This document shows positions 1 to 5,609 of a stretch of 9,924 bases of DNA, one piece after another (the first letter of the stretch is position 1; the number at the start of each line of letters is the position of its first letter). Below the pieces are notes generated by a model. It searched no databases. It saw only the letters and a program-made list of their open reading frames with translations, and was not told the origin of the DNA. Origin of the DNA: Candidatus Aminicenantota bacterium (GTDB taxonomy: Bacteria; Acidobacteriota; Aminicenantia; Aminicenantales; Aminicenantaceae); NCBI GenBank assembly GCA_030614645.1, contig JAUWTR010000026.1, positions 1 through 9,924 of the forward strand, in the 5' to 3' direction. The position numbers and the translations under genes were made by a program.

Positions 1-453
1 AAAAATATTTACGATCTGATCCACTAAATCCATGCCATCATGAGAGATATCATCCAGCCTGCCGACAAACGGACTTACATATCTAGCTCCCGCTTTAGCA
101 GCTAATAGAGCCTGCAAAGGAGAAAAAACCAGGGTTGTATTAGCCTGTATGCCTTCCTGCGCCAGGGCTTTAATCGCTTTCAGCCCCTCAATTCCTATGG
201 GAATCTTTACTACAACATTATCAGCTAGCTTAGCCAGGCTCCTGGCTTCTTTAATGATCTCCTCAGCACGGCTTGATACACATTCTACACTTATCGGCCC
301 GGAAACAATTCTGCATATCTCTTTGATCAAATCCTCAAACGCTTCCTCTTCCCGGGAACAAAGGGTAGGATTAGTTGTAACTCCGTCTACTATTCCCCAG
401 CTGACTGCCTCCTTTATCTGTTTAAGGTTTGCAGTATCCAGAAAAATTTTCAT
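1..453 (-). CDS. TalC/FSA-type transaldolase (fructose-6-phosphate aldolase family), 3' end cut by window edge
   Basis: Class I (Schiff-base) aldolase of the small transaldolase/fructose-6-phosphate aldolase family, which moves or releases dihydroxyacetone units from sugar phosphates in the cytoplasm (non-oxidative pentose phosphate chemistry). Translating the minus strand gives 151 residues with no stop before the edge; the family is usually about 215 residues, so roughly 65 are missing. It starts [13 protein letters not shown], has GVTTNPTL at 24-31, and VVVKIPIG with the expected Schiff-base lysine at K83. NTTLVFSP and [13 protein letters not shown] follow, all family hallmarks. The ATG at 453 is preceded by an excellent ribosome binding site (AAGGAGGT, 4 bases before ATG). 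It lies 106 bases beyond the FAH gene, so it could be the tail of the hslVU operon, start from its own promoter, or both. Whether it is a true transaldolase or an F6P aldolase cannot be decided here. The family call is very secure. Confidence 0.93.
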   Translation of the reverse strand, partial: MKIFLDTANLKQIKEAVSWGIVDGVTTNPTLCSREEEAFEDLIKEICRIVSGPISVECVSSRAEEIIKEARSLAKLADNVVVKIPIGIEGLKAIKALAQEGIQANTTLVFSPLQALLAAKAGARYVSPFVGRLDDISHDGMDLVDQIVNIF

Positions 454-503
454 GATAACCTCCTTCTCACCTATCCTGAATTATTCATAAAAAATGTCGA
501 TAC

Positions 504-545
504 AAATGATACTAAGTAAATGATAATTAGTAAATGATAAATAAT
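504..545. repeat. 14-bp tandem direct repeat, three copies
   Basis: Three head-to-tail 14-base units lie at 504-517 (AAATGATACTAAGT), 518-531 (AAATGATAATTAGT) and 532-545 (AAATGATAAATAAT). The first eight bases are identical in all three; units 1 and 2 differ at two positions and unit 3 is more diverged at its end. The array sits inside the loop of the 472-553 inverted repeat. On the minus strand each unit contributes TATCAT, a good -10-like hexamer, and the first two junctions give TTTACT. Confidence 0.8.
506..534 (-). promoter_or_regulatory. Candidate promoter for the transaldolase gene
   Basis: Reading the minus strand, TTTACT (534-529) and TATCAT (511-506) are separated by 17 bases, matching sigma70-type -35 and -10 boxes at 4/6 and 5/6. 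A start near 499 would give a leader of about 46 bases before the ATG at 453. Because both hexamers come from the tandem repeat, similar hexamers recur at 14-base steps; in an AT-rich gap this could be chance. Confidence 0.35.
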
Positions 546-564
546 TCAGGATACCTGGATTATT
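540..564 (-). repeat. Short hairpin overlapping the stop codon of the FAH gene
   Basis: On the minus strand AATAATCCAGG (564-554) is followed after three bases by CCTGAATTATT (550-540), an 11-base arm pair with one mismatch. The TAA in the first arm is the FAH stop codon. It shares its distal arm with the larger 472-553 inverted repeat, so the two hairpins exclude each other. It lacks a T-tract; a role in processing, stability or weak termination is inference. Confidence 0.55.
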
Positions 565-1351
565 CACGAAATGATATTTTTACAGGGCTGTGAGTTCTCA
601 TTACCTTGTTGGTCAGAGTCCCGATCCCCTCGATCTGAACATCTACTCTATCCCCGGGATTCATAGGCCCGATTCCTGAGGGAGTACCTGTGGTTATTAT
701 ATCACCCGGAAATAAAGTCATTACTCTTGAGATAAACCTGATCAGCTTAGATACCGGAAAAATAAAATTCCGAGTATTCCCGCTTTGGTGCAGTTTTCCG
801 TTTAAAAAAGTTTTAAGCCCAATTTTTTCAGGATCTAATCCGGTAGCAATACAAGGCCCTACAGCCGCAAATGTGTCAAAAGACTTGGCCCGTGTCCACT
901 GCCCGTCTTTATCCTGAAGATCACGGGCGGTTACATCATTAAAACAGGTATACCCAAGAATATACGAGAGAACATCATCTTCCTTAGATAAGTGGTATGT
1001 TTTTTTCTTGATAATTAAGGCTAACTCTCCTTCATAATCCACTCTTTTTGACATTTTCGGATAGATAATAATATCATCTGGACCGATCACGGCCGAAGGC
1101 GGTTTAAGAAAAAGCAAAGGCTCTTCCGGAACCGGGCGGCCTCTTTCATCTGCATGTTCCTTGTAATTACGGCCAACCGCCACGATCTTCGAGGGCACTA
1201 CCGGCGGAAGAAGAGTGGTTTCACTGATAGGGATCCCATTTTCCGCAAGTTCAAATCTTTTATATATTGACCCAATTACTTTAAAAAGACGGTCTTCCTT
1301 CAAAACTCCATAATCAGTCTTGTTGTTATGTCTATAGCGGTAAATCTTCAT
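560..1351 (-). CDS. FAH-family hydrolase/isomerase (acylpyruvase/oxaloacetate decarboxylase-like)
   Basis: Fumarylacetoacetate hydrolase superfamily enzyme of 263 residues, a usual length for the short bacterial form. These are Mg2+-dependent cytoplasmic enzymes that act on 2-oxo acids, cleaving acylpyruvates, decarboxylating or tautomerising oxaloacetate, or isomerising aromatic-degradation intermediates. A small N-terminal domain (about 1-50) precedes the catalytic domain: KIVAVGRNYKEHA (55-67), FLKPPSAVIG (81-90), DYEGELALI (105-113) with probable metal ligands E107 and E109, FNDVTARD (137-144) with probable ligand D139, and GDIITTGTPSGIG (216-228). The ATG at 1351 has AGGAG six bases upstream. 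The gene overlaps the lipoprotein gene by 20 bases, which argues for co-transcription with hslVU. No aromatic-degradation genes are nearby, so a general acylpyruvase or oxaloacetate role is more likely than HpcE, but the substrate cannot be read from sequence. Confidence 0.9.
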   Translation of the reverse strand: MKIYRYRHNNKTDYGVLKEDRLFKVIGSIYKRFELAENGIPISETTLLPPVVPSKIVAVGRNYKEHADERGRPVPEEPLLFLKPPSAVIGPDDIIIYPKMSKRVDYEGELALIIKKKTYHLSKEDDVLSYILGYTCFNDVTARDLQDKDGQWTRAKSFDTFAAVGPCIATGLDPEKIGLKTFLNGKLHQSGNTRNFIFPVSKLIRFISRVMTLFPGDIITTGTPSGIGPMNPGDRVDVQIEGIGTLTNKVMRTHSPVKISFRE

Positions 1352-2522
1352 GCGAGTCTCCTGTTATGACCAGAGATACGGGCTGCGACTCCTCACTTTC
1401 ATTTCCGGAAGTATCACAAGCAGTAATAACATATTCGTAATGAATATTGTCCTTAACCTGGGAGTCCATATAAGAGTTGCTCTCTACAAGCTCAGGTGTT
1501 ATAAGCTGGTATTTTGTTTCACCCTGATTTTTCCTCCAAACTTTATATCCAGCCAGGTCTTTCTCCTGGTTTGATTCCCAGATCAAAGTGATAAAACTAT
1601 CTCCTACTACTGCAGATAATTCCATGGGCGGGCCTGGGGGGAACGTATCCCTGGGTGTAACTTCGATAGTATCTGAATCCACACTTTCAAGAAGGGGAGA
1701 TATTCCGGCAGCTGCAGCCCGCACAAAGTAACTGTATCGGCTTTCAAACAAAAACTGTGTATCATCAAAATGTATATCTTTTATAATACTTAAATTTCTC
1801 TTTTCTGGCTTTTTGCCGTCAGTCAAGCGGTAAATATTATATCCCTCTATCCTATACCCAGGCAAAGAAATTGTAAAAAGCGATAAAAATGAGCTATAGG
1901 AGAAATAACAAATGATAAGGTCAGAAGAAATCGACTGGATAACAGTTTTTTCCGGATGTTTCCATTTTAATTCAATCTTATTCTCATAGACTTCGGCAGA
2001 AAGCCCCCAGGGAGGCATGGGAGCCTTTTTCGGCTCTAAATATATTAAATCTGACAGCACAGAATATTTACCCCTTGCATCTATTATTTTTACAGCCAAA
2101 GTAAGTCTTTTTCCCTCGAAGTCCTGAATTTCAAAATCGTGCTTGTAATTATATTCAACCGCTTCATCTTCCTTGATAGTCTCATAAGCAGAGAACTCTT
2201 CCGCAGGAATTGATTTCAAAATCCTGGCTTTTTCCGAAAAAACCTCTTTGCTCACTGACTCCCCCAATGTTATCCCTTCTTCTAATACTTCCTCCATGAT
2301 CCAGAAGTTGATCTTTGCGATCTCAGTTATTGGACTGCCGTCAATGTAAGTTGTAGGATTACGCCAGGTTAAAATGATTATATCACCGCGCTGTTTTGTC
2401 TTAAAAACTTTTACTTTCTTAGGGATATTTATTCTCGGGGGGTAAATCGGCCCCTTTTTCCCGCAGAAAGACAAAAAAAAGCTAGATAAAATAAGAATAG
2501 TAGTAAAAAAATATCTCTTCAT
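1332..2522 (-). CDS. Lipoprotein with LptM-like N-terminus and fibronectin type III repeats
   Basis: A 396-residue predicted lipoprotein. The N-terminus is a signal peptide ending FFLSFC, with lipidated C20; Phe just before the Cys makes the lipobox relaxed. Straight after it comes CGKKGPIYPP (20-29), which resembles the start of E. coli LptM/YifL (CGxKGPLYxP), a small lipoprotein that helps assemble the LptDE lipopolysaccharide translocon. About three fibronectin type III-like domains follow: a divergent one near 35-165, one near 167-290 (core GYNIYR, 227-232), and a clear one at 291-388 (FPPGPP, ITLIWE, GYKVWRK, YEYVITACDTSGNES). A hydrophobic stretch at about 201-220 interrupts the second. 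The ATG overlaps the hslU stop as TAATG, and with no clear ribosome binding site translation is probably coupled to hslU. The protein probably acts in the periplasm or at the outer membrane; its exact function is unknown. Confidence 0.85.
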   Translation of the reverse strand: MKRYFFTTILILSSFFLSFCGKKGPIYPPRINIPKKVKVFKTKQRGDIIILTWRNPTTYIDGSPITEIAKINFWIMEEVLEEGITLGESVSKEVFSEKARILKSIPAEEFSAYETIKEDEAVEYNYKHDFEIQDFEGKRLTLAVKIIDARGKYSVLSDLIYLEPKKAPMPPWGLSAEVYENKIELKWKHPEKTVIQSISSDLIICYFSYSSFLSLFTISLPGYRIEGYNIYRLTDGKKPEKRNLSIIKDIHFDDTQFLFESRYSYFVRAAAAGISPLLESVDSDTIEVTPRDTFPPGPPMELSAVVGDSFITLIWESNQEKDLAGYKVWRKNQGETKYQLITPELVESNSYMDSQVKDNIHYEYVITACDTSGNESEESQPVSLVITGDSHEDLPL

Positions 2523-3913
2523 TAAAGAATAAAACGGCTGAGATCCTGGTCTTCAATTATATATTTTAGCTGTTTTTGAACATATTTTCTATCCACAGGA
2601 ATATTTTTCTTTTTAATATCAGGGGCAGAAAAAGAAATATCCTCCATCACTTTTTCCATAACGGTATAAAGGCGCCTGGCCCCGATATTTTCATTAGTAT
2701 CATTTATTTTTTCAGCAATACTGGCAATTTCATCTGCAGCATCTTCTGAAAAATTGACTTTAACCTTTTCAGTTGCCAAAAGAGCCTTGTATTGTTTGAG
2801 CAAAGCATTCTCCGGCTCGGTTAATATCCTGATAAAATCTTTTTTATCCAAAGAATCAAGTTCAACTCGGATGGGGAATCTACCCTGCATCTCAGGAATA
2901 AGGTCAGAAGGTTTGGAAACATGAAAAGCCCCTGCTCCGATAAAAAGAATATGGTCAGTCCGGACCAGACCATATCGAGTATTTACAGTCGTGCCCTCAA
3001 TAATCGGAAGCAGGTCTCTCTGAACTCCTTCACGGCTGACTTCCGGCCCATGTATGGACTCCCGGCCGGATACCTTATCCAGCTCATCCAGGAAAATAAT
3101 TCCGGAATTCTCGACTTTTTCTACTGCTAACTTAGATATCTGGTCCATATCGATCAACCGCTGCTGTTCCGCTTCTATCAGGTATGGCCTGGCCTCTTTG
3201 ATCTTTACTTTCCTCCGCTTGATCTTGCCTCCTAGGCCGGGAATCATTTCCTGGATTTGTATTCCTATCTCTTCGACCCCGGAACTTGAAAAAATCTCAA
3301 ACGGAGAGGAAACGCTCTCTTTTACTTCGATCTCGACCTGACGCTCCTCCAATACTCCGGCATGGAGCTGAGATCTGAGTTTCTCTCTGGTTTCCCGGAA
3401 TTTTGCTGCAGCTTCCCCCGAATCCTGGTCAGAAGACAGCTTTCGAGGTGGAGGCAGAAGAATATCCAGCAGCTTTTCTTCAGCATTTTTTTCAGCTTTC
3501 TCCCGGACTTCATTAAGTTTTTCTGTCTTGACCAGGCTTACAGCCATTTGGGCCAGATCCCTTATCATGGACTCTACATCCCGTCCAACATATCCGACTT
3601 CTGTAAACTTGCTGGCTTCTATTTTAAGGAAAGGTGATGATGTCATCTTTGCCAGTCTACGGGATATCTCAGTCTTTCCGACACCGGTTGGTCCGATCAT
3701 AAGAATATTTTTGGGGGAGATTTCATCTGCCAGTTCAGGCGGGAGTTTCCTCCTCCGGTACCGGTTGCGCAGCGCAATAGCTACGGCTTTTTTCGCATCA
3801 TCTTGGCCGATTATAAATCTGTCCAATTCGCATACGATCTTTTTAGGAGTAAGCTCCTCGTCCGAAAACTTTTTAATCTTTGTTTCAAATGATTCCGGTA
3901 GTGATATTGCCAT
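2522..3913 (-). CDS. hslU: HslU (ClpY), AAA+ unfoldase of the HslUV protease
   Basis: ATP-driven hexameric unfoldase that recognises, unfolds and feeds substrates into the HslV peptidase; cytoplasmic. It is 463 residues, close to the usual 440-470. Visible parts are [21 protein letters not shown] (N-terminal, 34-54), Walker A GPTGVGKT (74-81), pore loop GYVG (107-110), a charged intermediate domain at roughly 125-240, Walker [10 protein letters not shown] (272-280), and the sensor region [18 protein letters not shown] (411-428). The C-terminus DLSRFIL is the conserved tail that inserts into HslV and activates it, so the partner interface is intact. The ATG at 3913 follows directly after the hslV stop with no spacer, with AGGG about eight bases upstream. 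Co-translation with hslV and the downstream lipoprotein is expected. Confidence 0.98.
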   Translation of the reverse strand: MAISLPESFETKIKKFSDEELTPKKIVCELDRFIIGQDDAKKAVAIALRNRYRRRKLPPELADEISPKNILMIGPTGVGKTEISRRLAKMTSSPFLKIEASKFTEVGYVGRDVESMIRDLAQMAVSLVKTEKLNEVREKAEKNAEEKLLDILLPPPRKLSSDQDSGEAAAKFRETREKLRSQLHAGVLEERQVEIEVKESVSSPFEIFSSSGVEEIGIQIQEMIPGLGGKIKRRKVKIKEARPYLIEAEQQRLIDMDQISKLAVEKVENSGIIFLDELDKVSGRESIHGPEVSREGVQRDLLPIIEGTTVNTRYGLVRTDHILFIGAGAFHVSKPSDLIPEMQGRFPIRVELDSLDKKDFIRILTEPENALLKQYKALLATEKVKVNFSEDAADEIASIAEKINDTNENIGARRLYTVMEKVMEDISFSAPDIKKKNIPVDRKYVQKQLKYIIEDQDLSRFIL

Positions 3914-4441
3914 TTATAATTCCCTAATAGTGATCTTATCATTTGTAAAGACACAAATACCTGCTGCTATTTTCATGGCTTTCCGAGCTATATCTTTAGC
4001 GGATAAATTTGTATTCTTTACCAATGCTCTGGCTGCAGCAAGAGAATATGCCCCTCCGGAACCTATCGCAATAATACCGTCGTCAGGCTCCACAACATCC
4101 CCTGTTCCGGAAATAAGAAATGAGACATCTTTATCCGCAACGATCAGCAAAGCCTCCAGCCTGCGCAGCATTCTATCCATTCGCCATTCTTTGGCAAGCT
4201 CAATCGCAGCTCGTGGTAGGTTTCCCCGGTATTCCTCCAGCTTGGACTCAAAGTGAGAAAAAAGAGCAAAAGCGTCTGAAGTCGCACCAGCAAAGCCGGC
4301 AATGACATTTCCTTTATAAAGAGCTCTGATCTTGTTGGCTTTATGCTTTAATACTGTATCCTGCATGGTTACCTGACCATCTCCTGCCATAACCACCTTG
4401 CCTTTATGACGAACACAAATAATCGTAGTTGCTTTATACAT
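3914..4441 (-). CDS. hslV: HslV (ClpQ), threonine peptidase subunit of the HslUV protease
   Basis: Proteasome-beta-like peptidase that forms the dodecameric chamber degraded substrates enter after HslU unfolding. The product is 175 residues, as usual. It starts [11 protein letters not shown]: autocatalytic removal of four residues would expose T5 as the N-terminal nucleophile. Counting from T5, other catalytic-site residues fall exactly where E. coli mature HslV has them: D17 (D21 here, in AGDGQ), K33 (K37) and S124 (S128, in IGSGG). [10 protein letters not shown] (49-58) and [14 protein letters not shown] (86-99) are also typical. The start at 4441 has GAGGAAG seven bases before the ATG and a strong promoter just upstream, making hslV the probable first gene of the hslV-hslU-lipoprotein-FAH transcript. 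In many bacteria xerC precedes hslV; here it does not. Confidence 0.98.
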   Translation of the reverse strand: MYKATTIICVRHKGKVVMAGDGQVTMQDTVLKHKANKIRALYKGNVIAGFAGATSDAFALFSHFESKLEEYRGNLPRAAIELAKEWRMDRMLRRLEALLIVADKDVSFLISGTGDVVEPDDGIIAIGSGGAYSLAAARALVKNTNLSAKDIARKAMKIAAGICVFTNDKITIREL

Positions 4442-4463
4442 GAAATTTCTTCCTCAATTGAAC

Positions 4464-4492
4464 ATAATAATCCCTTAGGCTTAAAACGTCAA
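4464..4492 (-). promoter_or_regulatory. Promoter of the hslVU operon
   Basis: On the minus strand TTGACG (4492-4487) and TATTAT (4469-4464) are 17 bases apart, each one base from the sigma70 consensus. Transcription would start near 4457, giving a leader of about 16 bases that just contains the hslV ribosome binding site (GAGGAAG). It lies between the VOC lipoprotein stop and hslV, with no terminator visible upstream, so read-through from the VOC gene could add to expression. No heat-shock sigma32 or CIRCE element was recognised. Confidence 0.7.
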
Positions 4493-4510
4493 CAGTCATG
4501 GTTGCCTGGA

Positions 4511-5470
4511 TTATTTAGAAGTCGAGGTGAGATATTTTAATATATCTGTATTTTTCTCATCTTCCAGAAACCAATCAAATTCCAAAAAATAGCCTCCGGG
4601 ATCATAGATAACAAAAGTACGGACCGGAAAGTTTGCCTGATCTTCAAGGGGATCGCGGAACTCTAGCTCTTTTCCTTTTAGCTTGGCAAACCACTCATCG
4701 ATCTGCCGGGATATAAAGCACACATTAACAGCTTTTGTTTCAGAGAACCGATGCAGTCCCTGCGATTCATCTACCAGGCCGATAAATGCAGACGGAGAGG
4801 ATGAGTACATCCAGGCAAATCCCTGATCTACCAGCAGTTCGGACCCAAAATTTTCCGAGTAAAAACGCTGGGCAGCGGGAATATCCCGGTAATAGAGCCA
4901 GATAACATTAGCCCGGATACCTAACTCTTCAGGCCTTAAAGTCACCTGAGTTTTTTCCGGATAGACAACTGGCACCACCTTTAACTTTTCAAGTAGCTTT
5001 TCATTTTGGGGATGTTCAAGAAAACGTTCAAACTCAAGAAAATATCCTGCCGGGTCATATGCCACAAATCCGCGGGTAGGATGGCGGGTAGCATCGCCCA
5101 GTTCTCCTCTCATTTTTACGCCCTGCTCCTGCAGATACAGGTACCAACCGTCAATCTCATCGGTTATAAAAGAAAGAGTTACTGTTTTGGGTTCATCCGG
5201 GCTATGCATGCCTTTGGTCTCATCCACCAGCCCGATAAATGATGTCCGGGATATCCGCAATATCTTTGCAAACCCATAATCCAACACTTTTTTAAAGCCG
5301 AGCACCTCCGCATAGAACTGCTCTGCTTCTCCCAGGTCAGGGTAATAAAAAAAGACCATGTTTGCCTGAATGCCTAAATCTTCAGTTTTTTCCTGTACTT
5401 CCTGTTTCTCTTTACACCCAAAATAAAAAAATGCAGCCATAATTAAAATTATTGTAGTTGTTTTTTTCAT
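4511..5470 (-). CDS. Lipoprotein with two tandem VOC (glyoxalase-fold) domains
   Basis: From the ATG at 5470 this is a 319-residue protein. The reading frame is open upstream to an ATG at 5548, but the internal start is preferred because it begins MKKTTTIILIMAAFFYFGC, a lipoprotein signal peptide with Cys19 as the lipidation site (lipobox YFGC, relaxed at -3). Two copies of a VOC domain follow, about residues 32-152 and 183-303, at a constant 151-residue offset: LGIQAN/LGIRAN, FIGLVDETKGMH/FIGLVDESQGLH, DPAGYFLEFERFLE/DPGGYFLEFDWFLE. VOC proteins often bind a metal through His and Glu; each copy keeps the C-terminal Glu of YFLEF but shows no His in the first strand, so glyoxalase I activity is doubtful and a binding role is possible. 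The protein should be exported, unlike most VOC enzymes. AAGG lies only two bases from the ATG, a poor ribosome binding site. The ligand is unknown. Confidence 0.8.
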   Translation of the reverse strand: MKKTTTIILIMAAFFYFGCKEKQEVQEKTEDLGIQANMVFFYYPDLGEAEQFYAEVLGFKKVLDYGFAKILRISRTSFIGLVDETKGMHSPDEPKTVTLSFITDEIDGWYLYLQEQGVKMRGELGDATRHPTRGFVAYDPAGYFLEFERFLEHPQNEKLLEKLKVVPVVYPEKTQVTLRPEELGIRANVIWLYYRDIPAAQRFYSENFGSELLVDQGFAWMYSSSPSAFIGLVDESQGLHRFSETKAVNVCFISRQIDEWFAKLKGKELEFRDPLEDQANFPVRTFVIYDPGGYFLEFDWFLEDEKNTDILKYLTSTSK

Positions 5471-5476
5471 AGCCTT

Positions 5477-5505
5477 ATTGAAGCCTAATAAATCCAACTT
5501 GTCAA
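5477..5505 (-). promoter_or_regulatory. Candidate promoter of the VOC lipoprotein gene (near-leaderless)
   Basis: On the minus strand a perfect -35 TTGACA (5505-5500) is followed after 17 bases by TTCAAT (5482-5477), 4/6 to the -10 consensus. The expected start would fall at about 5470, on the A of the proposed ATG, giving a leaderless mRNA. That agrees with the lack of a properly spaced ribosome binding site but makes the exact start uncertain. A competing candidate lies further upstream (5577-5605). Confidence 0.4.
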
Positions 5506-5516
5506 ATACAAGCGGT

Positions 5517-5544
5517 AAAAAAAAGGGGAACTCCTCCCCATTTT
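5517..5544 (-). terminator. Intrinsic terminator-like hairpin on the minus strand
   Basis: On the minus strand GGGGA (5539-5535), loop GGAGT, TCCCC (5529-5525) is followed directly by eight T (5524-5517). AAAA at 5544-5541 can also pair with the first four of those T, leaving one bulged base. This is the textbook shape of a Rho-independent terminator, although the stem is short. It lies in the divergent gap where no minus-strand gene precedes it. It may insulate the VOC promoter from antisense transcription of glnS, or attenuate a VOC transcript that starts upstream. On the plus strand only ATTTT follows the stem, so it should be weak there. Confidence 0.6.
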
Positions 5545-5565
5545 CCATTTACTTACACATATAGT

Positions 5566-5595
5566 TTGACTGAAAAATTAGATATCTGATACAAT
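5566..5595 (+). promoter_or_regulatory. Promoter of glnS
   Basis: TTGACT (5566-5571) and TACAAT (5590-5595) are 18 bases apart, each one base from consensus. Transcription would begin near 5602, only about eight bases before the glnS ATG, leaving an A-rich leader with no ribosome binding site. The same pair of hexamers with the same 18-base spacing precedes the von Willebrand-related gene at the right end of the window. Confidence 0.7.
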
Positions 5596-5605
5596 TCGTT
5601 TACAA
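5577..5605 (-). promoter_or_regulatory. Alternative minus-strand promoter overlapping the glnS promoter
   Basis: TTGTAA (5605-5600) and TCTAAT (5582-5577) on the minus strand are 17 bases apart, 4/6 and 5/6 to consensus. A start near 5570 would make a leader of about 100 bases for the VOC lipoprotein gene that contains the 5517-5544 terminator hairpin. It would compete with the glnS promoter for polymerase because the two overlap. This is weak by sequence alone. Confidence 0.25.
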
Positions 5606-5609
5606 AAAA

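Larger units (their letters stand above)
472..553. repeat. Perfect 14-bp inverted repeat with 54-base loop
   Basis: TATCCTGAATTATT at 472-485 is the exact reverse complement of AATAATTCAGGATA at 540-553. The arms bracket almost the whole non-coding gap between the FAH gene and the transaldolase gene. In RNA from either strand they could form a long hairpin whose loop holds the 14-bp tandem repeat. The right arm can alternatively pair with a third copy of the unit at 554-564. No T-tract follows, so this is not a standard terminator. Confidence 0.85.

Noticed and set aside
149..490. Plus-strand open frame of 113 codons at the left end
   Set aside because: It is antisense to the clear transaldolase-family gene, shows no recognisable domain, and its existence follows from the codon pattern of the real gene.
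3528..4256. Plus-strand open frame of 242 codons across hslU and hslV
   Set aside because: Antisense to two highly conserved genes and crossing their junction; Ser/Ala/Ile-rich low-information composition typical of a shadow frame.
4442..4510. Terminator between the VOC gene and hslV
   Set aside because: No stem followed by a T-tract was found on the minus strand here; only the hslV promoter is supported.
5471..5548. N-terminal extension of the VOC lipoprotein (start at 5548)
   Set aside because: It would put 26 residues before a clear lipoprotein signal peptide and run through the terminator-like hairpin; the ATG at 5470 explains the signal peptide directly.
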